Below, in pieces: positions 1-11,404 of a stretch of 64,000 nt of DNA. How positions within the stretch are numbered: position 1 is the stretch's first letter; every line of letters starts with the position of its first letter. The stretch is taken from assembly GCA_035236585.1 (NCBI GenBank), contig CP141138.1, forward strand, positions 28,345,437 through 28,409,436, written 5' to 3'. Source of the stretch: Warburgia ugandensis. Lineage: Eukaryota > Streptophyta > Magnoliopsida > Canellales > Canellaceae. The position numbers and the translations under genes were made by a program. Under the pieces are notes generated by a model. The model saw only the letters and a program-made list of their open reading frames with translations, made no database searches and was not told the DNA's origin.

Positions 1-477
1 AGGTTTAAAAGGCTAATCCAGAGTAAGTATGCAAATGTTCATAATTTTTTTGGATTTAATTAAGATTTTAATTTTTTTGTTGTTGTTGAAAAGGTGACCA
101 AAGACCTAGATTGATTGAGATGAGAATTGAAGATCAAGATCAAAAGATTGAGTCAAAAGCCAAAATGACATCATTTCAAAGCTAGATCAAGGTTCAAAGA
201 CTATCCTAGGGCAAGTGAAATAAGGCAATGGGAAGCATCAAAGGTGATCAAAATGATCCATGCCAACAAGCCAGGCATTAGCATCATTTTGCATGAGAAG
301 TGGAGCCATTCATGTGGTTTCCTAATCTAACTAGGAAACCTAATTAAGCCAAGCCTTTCAAGCTTTGAAGCTAAATGACTTAGTCATTCAAGCCATCATG
401 GATTGAGACATCAAAGTGAGCCACTAAGCCAAATGGAGCCATGCCACTTAGAGTCACACTATTGGTGGGGACCTTTT
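1..477 (+). mobile_element. LTR-A, 5' part (Athila/Tat-like LTR), split by solo LTR T1
   Basis: Non-coding. The text matches, in the forward direction, the reverse complement of about 52400-52960 and 48700-49250. Shared landmarks are a 'gatcaagatcaaaagat' block and a run of 'aagcca' words around 400-460. The same LTR family resumes at 6203 after the T1 insertion. The family is placed near Athila/Tat because the copy at 50302 is followed by a TTGGTGTCGTTGCC primer site. The true 5' end lies outside the window. Confidence 0.6.
473..477. repeat. Target site duplication of T1 (left), CTTTT
   Basis: CTTTT here is repeated at 6198-6202, immediately outside the TG and CA ends of T1. Five bp is the usual Ty3/gypsy duplication length. 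This supports a single insertion later reduced to a solo LTR. Confidence 0.8.
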
Positions 478-1062
478 TGTAACACCCCTAATTTTTTTGT
501 AATAAAAATATAATAGTGAAATTGAAGATTTCAAGAAAAAATCAGGCTGGAATATTAGGTTTAGCAAAAACGTACTTCATACAGAAGTACAAATAAGGCA
601 TAAAGATATGCATAAGTGAAAACATATCTCACGAACCCTTCAGAGTAACTGTAAGCACAGTGCATTCTGAATTTGGAGTGAAAAACCTTTATTTTCTCCA
701 TTTAAGAGCAAAAAGGGTAAAATGGTAATTTTACCCTAGCCAAGGTCTAAGACATTAAATTTAGAATGTACTAAAAAATACGAGTCCAACACCACTAAGA
801 ACACTCAATTCTGAGTTCATAGGAGTAAACTCAAAATTTTATACATAAAGGGCAAAATGGTCTTTTTACACATGTGGGGCCCGCATGGGGCCCACAAAGG
901 ACCCAAAATGGAATCCAATGACCAGACCACGTGCAATCATAGGTCAAACCACCAGCACCAGCTAGTGGAGAAAGAGGTGGTAGTGGGAATCAAATCAAAT
1001 ATTAAATATTAAAAAGGAAAAAACTTAATAATTAGGTGTTATGATGAAAAACACTAAAAATC

Positions 1063-1072
1063 CCTATAAATA
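1063..1072 (+). promoter_or_regulatory. TATA box of LTR T1
   Basis: CTATAAATAG, 585 bp from the LTR start. The same box is at the same offset in T2 (15600) and C (36943-36952, minus). A C/T-rich stretch follows at about 1130-1200, as expected for a transcribed leader. Probable U3/R promoter. Confidence 0.6.
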
Positions 1073-1909
1073 GACACCATAAAAATTCCCAAAAATATTC
1101 TAAAAATCCATCACGAAGTCCCCTAAACTCTTCCAAAATCTCAGACCAAAATTCATCCTCCTTCTCCCTCTTTTCTCCTCCCTTTCCTTGCATTTTATTC
1201 CCCCTGTTAGAGTGTCCACAGAAGCACCAGGAGGAATATTCCTCCTCTAGATATCAGGCGCTTCCATAGACACGCCATCCCAACGAGAAGGGTTTTCACC
1301 CTGTTACTGTTTTTGAGTTATACGTTAATTTCCAGACGTTGAAACATAATCTTGACCATTGGATAGTTGGGTAATATCAAGATATACAAAACCCATTTGA
1401 TTTTACTATAATTCGTAGAGTATCCGTGGATAAATCAGCGAAAAATGGAAGCTCAGGCAACCTATATTACAAGGAGTAGATTTTTTGGTTTTTCTGGCAT
1501 AGATCCGAATATCTTCCTCCAGGTAGGTGCACTTGCACCCCTATTTCATTTAAAGTAGGTTAGTTTGGTTTTCCAGCAAGGATGGGAGCTCCCCAGCCGT
1601 TGATCTGTCGGAGATGATGGATCCGGCACTGAGGGTTGAGATCCCATCAATCCACAACTCAAATGTTACTTTTGAGTTGATGGATGGATTCTTGGGGCCT
1701 AAAAACCCCAGGATGTGAAATATGGATTCTTGGTTTTACTGGATAGGGGAGATCCAGCCACAGGAGATCCAATGGTCTAGATCAGACCGTCTCGCCTGTA
1801 GCTGGTTATCTCTTCCCAGCCACCCAGGATAGATGGTAAAAGGAGCGAGATGCGGGTCGTCCCGTACCTGTAACCCAGATTTAATCTGGGCCATCTATTC
1901 TGTTAACTA

Positions 1910-2720
1910 AAAATCATAATTCTTCAATTCAGAGTTTGATATAGCTCTGATTTTAGATCAGAAAAATTATATGGACTCCTTGTAGTGTTTACCATGTACT
2001 GAAATTATTAGATCCATGTTTTAATTTGTATTTACATAAGTTATTTAGTAAAATCAGTACCCATGATCTTAGATCATAGACCAGATGACTTTAAAAGTAA
2101 AATCTGAACTGATGGATGTCTTGAGAGACCCCCTAAAACTTTAGGATCATGATTACAGTCAGATTTTTATACATAGATATGAAGGACTTGATAAAAAAAC
2201 TTAAAGATGAAATTCAGCCCTTAAAATGGGTTGAAGTCTTAAAAACTTAATTCTGAGTTTAATAGATCACCAAATTAAGATCAGAAACCTTCATGGAGTT
2301 CATATTTATGTTATTAAATCATATAACATATTAGATCTTGTTTTTAATTAGTATTTACAGGATCTATTTGGCACCATCCGTGCCATTGATCTTGGATTAT
2401 GCCCAAGATGACCCCAAACTTGAAATCTGAACCGATAGATGTATTCAGAATATCCAAAAACCTTAATTAACATGTTCAAAGTAGAAATTATATGTCTCTA
2501 GATCTATAAAATTGATAAAAACCAGTAAGGTGAAATTCAGCCCTTAAAATGGGTTGAAATCTTAAAATCACAATTTCGATCTCAATTGAGATCCAAATTG
2601 AGATCTAAAAGTTTGGATGGATTCCTTGTGATAATTATAAGGTACTGAACCTATAAATTTTTAATTTTAATTAATTTAATTTTTTGTAATTAAGTGGATA
2701 AGTAACTAACATCCTTGATC
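1910..2720 (+). repeat. Two to three diverged 300-360 bp tandem units inside T1
   Basis: Text of the form 'tctgaattta..gatca..aacc..tggatg..ccttaaaatgggttga' recurs: about 1910-2275, 2276-2590 and a shorter third unit 2590-2720. The line 'ttcagcccttaaaatgggttgaa' type motif is at about 2213 and 2530. T2 shows one unit fewer (16550-17070), which explains part of its shorter length. Confidence 0.6.
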
Positions 2721-4054
2721 TACAAGATCTAGGATGATCAGACCACTAATACCATGTTGGATGATAATTTATCATGTAATAAATAAAATATGTGCCTTAA
2801 ATTGAATTAATTGGGCCGAGATTAAGAGATCTAGCCTTAAAAGTTACTTAAATTCCTAAAAATGAATAGTATCTCCTAGATCAAGATGATCCAAGATGAT
2901 TGGATAGTATGAATGTATTTTAATGATGATCTTGAAATGTAATCATAGGGATTTAATGAATGGATGATGAGATTGGATGGGAATGAATGAAAAAATGCGA
3001 TATCATCCCACATCGAATCTGGAACCTTGGTTCTTCCCACAATTTGTGCTACTTTATGATGCATATAAAATCAAACCATGGATCCTACCAATCAAATTGC
3101 TTATTTTAAATTTTTATGGAAATGGAAACATTAGTGAAAATAAAAACATCAACGGAAATAAAAAAAATGGTCTTCGTATATTATCAAATTAAGAAAAATA
3201 TCTCGAGTTAAAAAATCAAAATAAAGAAGAAAAACAAGAACTAGGCCAAGGAAATCTTGGATCAAATGCACAAAACAAAGAAACATATCTTGAAAAGGAT
3301 TACACAGAATCAAACATTAAAAAAGGTAGAAAGAAAAGGCAATCCAAGAGCAACAAGGAAGCGGAACTAGATTTCTTCCTGAAAAATATATTTGCTTTTT
3401 CAATTGAGATGGGACGATAGATCAAGATCCATGCCCTTAAATGTTATAAAGTAACTTAAGATCTCCTTGATCAGGTAGATCAAGGAAGATCAAATAATTG
3501 GATAAGATAAATCAAGGATTTAATAATTAAATTAAATCAATATAAAATGTTGGATCTAAAATCAAATGAAAGATCAAGGTCTAAACCTTAAAGAAATGAA
3601 AGATGAATATAGATCAATTAAGACCCTTGGATCATAATAACATGTTAGATTATTTGGATTATTGAAAATTATTTCCTTTCATTTCTTAGTTGAATTGCTC
3701 ATACAATTGATTATTTAATTGTTTAGTTAATTATTTATTTATTCTTTAAATTTATGCTTTAATGCTTAAGTAATGAAAATTTCATTGAAATTATAATTAA
3801 ATGAAATTAGAAGGAAAAGACATTCACATGGAATGTATGACATGGACTATATGATAGTAAGGACCATAGTTAGTAGGATAATATAAGGAATATAAATTCC
3901 TTGGTCCAACTTAGGAGAATAATAAATCTCCATGAATGACATTTTAATTCATGGATTTAATTAAAATCAATTAGAAAGAATACTTAGGATTAAATGCTCA
4001 TAGGAACCTTATAAAAGGTTGAGTTATGGTCAAGCTAGTGATTGGTGGACATAA

Positions 4055-4127
4055 TGGTTAAGGGGGTTATCTAATAGAGCCACGCTCTACCCTCACCTTC
4101 CGTTGATGTTTGTGAGGTCTAAAAGCC
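4055..4127 (+). other. tRNA-like A box / B box pair inside LTR T1
   Basis: TGGTTAAGGGG at 4055-4065 fits the pol III A-box pattern TRGYNNARNGG. GGTCTAAAAGCC at 4116-4127 resembles a T-arm B box, with a small stem around it (GAGGT...GCCTC). T2 has the pair at 17770-17780 and 17831-17842, with a better B box (GGTCGAAACACC). Could be a fossil tRNA or SINE piece captured by the LTR, or chance. No full cloverleaf is visible. Confidence 0.3.
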
Positions 4128-4730
4128 TCCTGACATGAGGATTGAAGTAGCCATTTTGTGTTCAACCATTCAACTAGTAAGCCTTAGCCAATTTGACATA
4201 AGAGGAGCACTATAAACTTAGAATGAAATAAACTATCCTCAACTATTAAAACATTAAATGGTTGAGTAATAATAATAAGAGCATAAAAGGTTAGTAAATC
4301 ATCTAACCCTAATAAAAATGGTAATTAAGATAAGGATGATTAAACAAGATCCATAGGATCTTGAATGATCAAGAACAATAAGAATACTAATGAAGTATTA
4401 TATTGTGTATGTATAATAGAAGAACATAGATAGAGAACCCAAACCCTTGATCAAAATTGATTCAAGGAAACTTAGGGTATCACTTATAGGGATATATATA
4501 CAAGTATGGATAAATAACTTGAAATGTATGGTGTGACAGATGTATGAATACAAAATAGGATGAGCATTGTGGAGGAATACCACTTGAGGATATATGAATC
4601 AAGACTTGATACTACTTTGAGGTAGGTGGATGTACAAGAATGTATTAAGGATTCATGTGTATACATACATGATCTTAGTCTCTAATTATAAGACCTTCAT
4701 GATGTAATTATGCTTAGTACCTTAGCATAG

Positions 4731-4945
4731 TCATGATCCAACACATATGATCCAAACTAAGTGATCCAACACATATGATCCAACTAAGTGATCTAAAACA
4801 TAGATCCAAACATGTGATCCAAAAACATATGATCAAATTAAGGGATTTAACTAAATGATCAAACAAAGTGATCCAAGATATGGGATCTAACCAAATGATC
4901 AACAAAGTGATCTAACCTCATAATCTAATTCATTGGATCTAATCT
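4731..4945 (+). repeat. GATC-rich short tandem array in T1
   Basis: Words such as 'atgatccaacacat' and 'aagtgatccaa' recur every 13-17 bp, so GATC or GATT appears at near-regular spacing. T2 has a shorter version (18448-18560) and C an intermediate one (34976-35100, minus). Copy number differs between otherwise alignable LTRs. Confidence 0.7.
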
Positions 4946-5292
4946 AATGATCAAGTCTAATGAGGTGAAAGTATTGAGATATGAAAACTAAGGATACCCT
5001 AAGAATAGGGTGTAGAAAATATTCCAGCCTTAATTAAACAGACACATCGTCTGATATGTACAAATTATTTTCCATACAAGTATGGAGACTTGTGAATTTT
5101 GATTTACACAGAGATAGAACTGGGGATGCTATGTTAGGGAAGTCATGAGGGTTTGGCCACCCACTTCCTGAAATTTATATAATAGATACCATGCCCAAAA
5201 AGAGGCTAAATGTTGGGTGGGGCAATAATGGAAAGGCCCCACTGTAACAGCCATGGTCCACCCCATGAGGACATGGATTGATTATTCCACAG

Positions 5293-5305
5293 TTGGTATC
5301 AGTGG
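5293..5305 (+). other. Primer-binding-site look-alike inside the LTR
   Basis: TTGGTATCAGTGG resembles the iMet-type plant gypsy primer site TGGTATCAGAGC (10 of 12). It lies about 900 bp inside the LTR and not after its end. T2 has TTGGTATCAATGG at 18903-18915 and C has TTGGTATTAGTGG (minus, 34709-34721). See findings. Confidence 0.4.
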
Positions 5306-5687
5306 AAGATTATATAGTTATCCAAGCGACCTGTACAGATTGAGACTGTGAGCATAGTAGTCCTAATGTATTTTTCATTATGATGCATAGATTATAGGCA
5401 TAGTATGATGCCATGGCATAGTGACATGCTATTATAAGAGTTCCTAGAATGAAAACTCCTATATGTGAATTGGCTAGGTATTACTCGCCCAAGTGGAAGT
5501 ATAGACAGGGAAAGGAACAAGTTTTGAGTATTCTTTAATATATTAACTAATTTTTCATATACTACATAAATAATGTATATCCTCTATATATGAGTATGAG
5601 ATGACTCAAGAGGGCTTAATGACTAAGGTAAGTATCCTTGTATTGATGAAGTAGTATATTTTTGTATCCCCTACAAAGCATAACTTG

Positions 5688-5727
5688 CTGAGGTATTGTA
5701 CATGTTTCCATGTTTACAATACCTCAG
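5688..5727 (+). other. Conserved LTR hairpin, T1 copy
   Basis: Left arm CTGAGGTATTGTA (5688-5700) and right arm TACAATACCTCAG (5715-5727) form a perfect 13-bp stem. The loop holds a further CATG/CATG pairing. It is preceded by a CTTGCTGAG motif shared with T2, B and C, and lies about 470 bp before the LTR end. Function unknown; candidates are an RNA element near the transcript end or a dimerisation signal. Confidence 0.7.
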
Positions 5728-6197
5728 GCACAGAGAAGGAGGGAAAGAAGCTTAAGGCCATAAAGGACTGAAAGGATTAAAGCTTGAAGATCTAGGAGTA
5801 AGACAGTAGAAGATTTGAAGAAAATAAGAAAATCAGAGTATATATTCGAAGATATGTAATTTTTCCTTATTTGAGAGTGTATTGTATTGAGTGTTTTTAA
5901 TGTAAGGTGAGGTTTGAAGTTTGGATGTAATTTTGGACAATGAGTTGTAACCTAACATAGGGCTGTGCATGAGTAAAGCACTAGATGAATCTTGGTATTC
6001 AATAAAATTTTATTTTATACGAAATGGCTATGTGTATTATGTATCTTCCAATGAGACTTGGGTTTTGTTCAAAATGAATTTAAATGAAAAGAATTTCCAC
6101 TGCATTGTTTGTGATTTTTATTTTTTTTACACATTTAAGGGACCTTACTTTGAACAAATGCATTATAAAATGTGTTTTAAAAACCCGGGTCGTCACA

Positions 6198-6202
6198 CTT
6201 TT
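6198..6202. repeat. Target site duplication of T1 (right), CTTTT
   Basis: Matches 473-477 exactly and directly follows the CA end of T1. Confidence 0.8.
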
Positions 6203-9200
6203 AGGCAATTATCCTATGTTAAAATGTGTGATTTTCAAAAGATAGTTGGAAGGTTTCAAGAGATACTTGTAAAAGGTACGATGATCATACAGAGGTGGAC
6301 CAATCAAGTGAGAATTTCCAATTTTCACTTTCCATTTTCCATTTTTCATCTTCTCCTCCACACAATTAGGTTTCCACATTTTTGGCGTAAGGAGGGAGAA
6401 CCTTCCTAAAACGTTCAATTTAAGTGGTTTCCTAATTAGGAAACCCCCAGATCTAGTTCAAGATAAAGCAAATAAAAAATAGTAGATCTTTCCCACTCTT
6501 CCCTAAAACTTTTCTTTCTATTTTTTTCTCTTTGTAACAACCAAAATACCATATATTTAGATGGGAAGGAGTTACATGCCATCTTCCTAAGAAGAGAATG
6601 CCTTCCCCCTTCTAAATACATGGCAGCCACCCATGATGTCATCTTATGACCTCACTTACTTACCTAACTCTCCACCTAACTTTCCAACATTGAAATCCTA
6701 GATCTAAATCCACTTTTCCTTCTCAATTAAGCTCTCATCCAAGTGGAAACCAAGTTGAGGTTATGTTACAAAACCTTTAAAATAGCACCCTAGCTTGGTA
6801 TATTTTGGAGCTTTGGACTTATTTTGGGTTATTCTTCCTTTGGATTCTTAATTATTTTTCTTTACTTTTGCACTTCAATTCTAGGTCTGTACTTTTCTTT
6901 CAATTACTTGTTTTCATTGTTTAGTTGTTTTTAATTTGTTTCTTTAGTTCAAGACCATAGAGTTTCCTTATTTTTCCTTCAATCTTCTTAGTTTCTCTTG
7001 ATTAATCATCAAAGGTCCAAGTTAATCATTTTCTAGTAATAACATCCAATATGGGAAGTAGCTTGAATCCTTGAATTCCACATTTTTTTACCTTAAATTT
7101 GGAACTAGTTCTAGGCATTTTTTGCCTTAACTAGCCCCATCATTCTAACTATCTTTCTCTTTAATTTTCTCTTGGATTTAAACTACATGTCATCTAAGTT
7201 TAGTTTGAGACAATTTGAGTATGTTGGGTGTTTGATTTGAATCAAGTTTCAAGTGTTGGAAGAGTGCATATTTTTTATGTTTTAATTTATGTGTAATGAG
7301 CACTAGATTTGATGTACTTTGACATTCAATTAATAAAGTTCTTTGAGGGTTATTTTTTATGTTTGTTTTTAGTAATAAAATACTTTATATCTTGAGTGTT
7401 ATATGACATAAAAAATGCTAGTTCAATTGCTTTCAATGCTTGGTTTTATTTGAAGTTTTTACGTGCTTCAAATCTAGAACTTTTCCATTCAAAGTTCATT
7501 CATAAATTTCAGCAGTCTCTATACCTTATTTGCTTGATTCCTTAGGAAATCATTTAGATTTTTATGTTCTTATTAATTTATTTGATTATATTTCATGTTA
7601 TTTTGTCTTTGATTCAGTAGTTTTAGCCATCTTTGATCAAAGGAACCTAGCACACCATCCGATGGATCAGGTGTATGGTACTTGGGTGAAACTTCTTTGA
7701 TTACTTCTTTGTTTAGTTGATTAATACTTGTTTGGTAGTACCTAATTCATTTTTTACGTCTTAGTTTAGTTTTATGAAGTTTTCTAATTGATTTTTAGAA
7801 ATTTCAATCTGTCAAATGTTTTAGTATTAGGAAGTGTTAAATTTAGAAATTTTCCTTAATTGTAGTTCCCATTTACATGCATGTTTCTAAATTCCTATTA
7901 AATTTAACTATTTTTCATTGGTTACTTGTTTTTGTGTGTTAGTTTAATTTTAGAAAGTTTCCTAAATTGATTTTAGAAAGTTCTATTTTGTAGAAAATTT
8001 CTAATTCTAGTTTAGGAAAGTCTCACTTTTAGTAAGTTTCCTTTAGTTTAAGTTTCCTAGTTCATTCATGCTAATTTTACTTTTCTTTCTTTATTGAATG
8101 CATGTTAGTTTCTAATTCCACTGCATAGATGTACGCTTAATAAGTCTTTTTTAATTTTAGTTTCTAGCTTGGTATATTTTGGAGCTTTGGACTTATTTTG
8201 GGTTATTCTTCCTTCGGATTCTTAATTATCTTCCTTTAGTTTTTCACTTCAATTCCAGGTCTCTACTTTGCTTTCAATTCCTCATTTTCATTGTTTAGTT
8301 GTTTTTAATTTGTTTCTTTAGTTCAAGACCATAGAGTTTCCTTATTTTTCCTTGAATCTCCTTAGTTTCTCTTGATTATTCATCAAAGGTCCAAGTTAAT
8401 TATTTTCTAGTAATAACATCCAATATGGGAAGTAGCTTGAATCCTTGAATTCCACATTTTTTTACCTTGAATTTGGAACAAGTTCTAGGAATTTTTTTGC
8501 CTTAACTAGCCCCATCCTTCTAGCTTTCTTTCTCTTTAATTTTCTCTTGGATTTAAAGTACATGTCATCTAAGTTTAGTTTGAGACAATTTGAGTATGTT
8601 GGGTGTTTGATTGAATCAAGTTTCAAGTGTGGGAAGAGTGCATATTTTTTATGTTCTAATTTATGTGTAATGAGCTCTAGATTTGATGTACTTTGACATT
8701 CAATTAATAAAGTTCTTTGAGGGTTATTGTTTATGTTTGTTTTTAGCAGTAAAATACTTTATATCTTGAGTGTTATATGACATAAAAAATGCTAGTTCAA
8801 TTGCTTTCAATGCTTGGTTTTATTTGAAGTTTTTACGTGCTTCAAATCTAGAACTTTTCCATTCAAAGTTCATTCATAAATTTCAGCAGTCTCTATACCT
8901 TATTTGCTTGATTCCTTAGGAAATCATTTATGTTTTATGTGCTTACTAATTTCTTTGATTATATTTCATGTTATTTTGTCTTTGATTCAGTAGTTTTAGC
9001 CATCTTTGATCAAAGGAACCTACCGCACCATCCCATGGATCATGTGTATGGTACTTGGGTGAAACTTCTTTGATTACTTCTTTGTTTAGTTGATTAATCC
9101 TTTTTTGGGAGTATCTAATTCATTGTTTACATCTTAATTTAGTTTTAGGAAGTTTTCTAATTGATTTTTAGAAATTTCAATCTTTTGAATGTTTCAAGAT

Positions 9201-11130
9201 TAGGAAGTGTTAAATTTAGAAAGTTTCCTTAATTGTAGTTCCCATTTACATGAATGTTTCTAAATTCTTATTAAATTTAGGTATATTTCATTGGTTACCT
9301 GTTTTTGTGTGTTAGTTTAGTTTTAGAAAGTTTCCTAAATTGATTTTAGAAAGTTATATTTTGTAGAAAATTTCTAATTCTAGTTTAGGAAAGTCTCACT
9401 TTTAGTAAGTTTCCTTTAGTTTAAGTTTCCTAGTTCATTCATGCTAATTTTACTTTTTTTTCTTTATTGAATGCATGTTAGTTTCTAATTCCACTGTATA
9501 GATTTACGTTTAGTAAGTCTTTTTTAATTTTAGTTTCTAGTTTGGTATATTTTGGAGCTTTGGACTTATTTTGGGTTATTCTTCCTTTGGATTCTTAATT
9601 ATTTTTCTTTACTTTTGCACTTCAATTCCAGGTCTCTACTTTGCTTTCAATTCCTTGTTTTCATTGTTTAGTTGTTTTTAATTTGTTTCTTTAGTTCAAG
9701 ACCATAGAGTTTCCTTATTTTTCCTTCAATCTTTTCTTCAATCTCCTTAGTTTCTCTTGATTATTCATCAAAGGTCCAAGTTAATTATTTTCTAGTAATA
9801 ACATCCAATATGGGAAGTAACTTGAATCCTCGAATTCCACATGTTTTTACCTTGAATTTGGAGCTAGTTCTAGGCATTTTTTGCCTTAACTAGCCCCATC
9901 ATTCCAGCTGTCTTTCTCTTTAATTTTCTCTTGGATTTAAACTACATGTCATCTAAGTTTAGTTTGATAGCATTTGAGTATGTTGTGTGTTTGATTTGAA
10001 TCAAGTTTCAAGTGTGGGAAGAGTGCATATTTTTTATGTTCTAATTTATGTGTAATGAGCTCTAGATTTGATGTACTTTGACATTCAATTAATAAAGTTC
10101 TTTGAGGGTTATTGTTTATGTTTGTTTTTATTAATAAAATACTTTATATCTTGAGTGTTATATGACATAAAAAATGCTAGTTCAATTGCTTTCAATGCTT
10201 GGTTTTATTTGAAGTTTTTACGTGCTTCAAATCTAGAACTTTTCCATTCAAAGTTCATTCATAAATTTCAGCAGTCTCTTACCTTATTTGCTTGATTCCT
10301 TAGGAAATCATTTATATTTTTATGTGCTTATTAATTTCTTTGATTATATTTCATGTTATTTTGTCTTTGATTCAGTAGTTTTAGCCATCTTTGATCAAAG
10401 GAACATACCGCACCATCCCATGGATCAGGTGTACTGGTACTTGGGTGAAACTTCTTTGATTACTTCTTTGTTTAGTTGACTAATCCTTTTTTGGTAGTAT
10501 CTAATTCATTGTTTACATCTTAGTTTAGTTTTTTGAAGTTTTCTAATTGATTTTTATAAATTTCAATCTTTCAAATGTTTTAGGATTAGGAAGTGTTAAA
10601 TTTAGAAAGTTTCCTTAATTGTAGTTCCCATTTACATGCATGTTTCTAAATTCTTATTAAATTTAGTTATATTTCATTGGTTACTTGTTTTTGTGTGTTA
10701 GTTTAGTTTTAGAAAGTTTCCTAAATTGATTTTAGAAAGTTCTATTTTGTAGAAAATTTCTAATTCTAGTTTAGGAAAGTCTCATTTTTAGTAAGTTTCC
10801 TTTAGTTTAAGTTTCCTAGTTCATTCATGCTAGTTTTACTTTTCTTTCTTTATTGAATGCATGTTAGTTTCTAATTCCATTGCATGGATTTACATTTAGT
10901 AAGTCTTTTTTAATTGTAGTTTCTAGTTTCATGGTATTTCCTTGCTTTTGTCTTTTACTCTACTGGTTTAAATTCAAATCCAATTCAATCTCTCTCTTTG
11001 GCTCAAATTAAGAACTTTAAATAAGATCCATTTAACATTCAAATTTGTGAGATTTCTTGTGGGATCAAGCTCTCTCACATGCAATGCTACTTTAATTCAT
11101 GTGCTTGCCAGTAATATTAAAGTTATACCA
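6203..11130 (+). mobile_element. LTR-A, 3' part, with internal triplication
   Basis: Continuation of the LTR interrupted at 477. 6203-6790 matches 47020-47570 forward and 48120-48700 in reverse, including the 'gtttcctaattaggaaac' motif and the 'gatgtcat' segment near 6635. 6793-10928 is a threefold tandem segment. 10930-11130 is the LTR end: 'gtgagatttct..gggatcaagc' then '..cttgccagtaatattaaagttatacca', matching the end of the copy at 54000-54129. No primer site follows 11130, so this is probably a solo or truncated LTR. No coding capacity. Confidence 0.65.
6793..10928 (+). repeat. Three tandem copies of a 1.37-kb LTR segment
   Basis: 'tagcttggtatattttgg' opens the copies at 6793 and 8164; the copy at 9538 begins 'tagtttggtatattttgg'. 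Units are about 6793-8163, 8164-9537 and 9538-10928. Differences are scattered single bases and small indels, for example an extra 'tcttttcttcaa'-like insertion near 9730 in unit 3. All three are AT-rich and non-coding. Sequence after unit 3 (10929 onward) differs from the unit start, so the array ends there. Confidence 0.9.
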
Positions 11131-11404
11131 ACTCCCAAAACATTTAAGGTGAAACTTCTAAGGAGTAGACTTAACTAATTGAAGGAAGGAGGTAAGTTGC
11201 AGAGAAGAATTCAAATTATGAAGAGATGAGTTTTGGAGAATAGTCTAATTACTTTATTTTAAAGGAAATTGTTGAAGGAGTAGTTTTTTAAATCTATTAC
11301 AAAGTATGTTTTTCCAAATGTATTCTTTAAAAAAAATCCTTGGATATCTTAACGTTTTCTAAAAGAACTTGTGAAAAACTATTTTTAAAACCCAAGTCAT
11401 CACA
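11131..11404 (+). mobile_element. Remnant 3' end of a further long LTR (K)
   Basis: Ends AAAACCCAAGTCATCACA at 11404, the 3' signature of the T1/T2/C group. The boundary is sharp because a reverse-orientation RNase H fragment starts at 11405. Upstream it abuts the end of LTR-A. A reading that fits is LTR-A inserted into K and K into gypsy element J. The 5' part of K is not in the window. Confidence 0.5.

Larger units (their letters stand above)
478..6197 (+). mobile_element. Solo LTR T1, 5.7 kb, Ty3/gypsy (Del/Tekay-like), non-coding
   Basis: Begins TGTAACACCCCTAA and ends AAACCCGGGTCGTCACA, with flanking CTTTT duplications. T2 (15021-19805) is a second copy alignable by eye along its whole length. 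No frame carries gag, protease, RT or integrase; the few ORFs are short and not shared with T2. Order of internal modules: U3 block about 768-863, TATA box 1063-1072, pyrimidine-rich leader 1130-1200, CpG-rich pocket about 1785-1870, repeated 300-360 bp units 1910-2720, tRNA-like A/B box pair 4055-4127, GATC-rich array 4731-4945, primer-site look-alike 5293-5305, hairpin 5688-5727. The clade call rests on LTR ends and on the iMet-type primer site next to the related LTR C; it is an inference. Confidence 0.88.

Noticed and set aside
5969-6409. 146-aa plus ORF
   Set aside because: Runs across the end of T1, its target duplication and into LTR-A. The T2 equivalent has no such frame.
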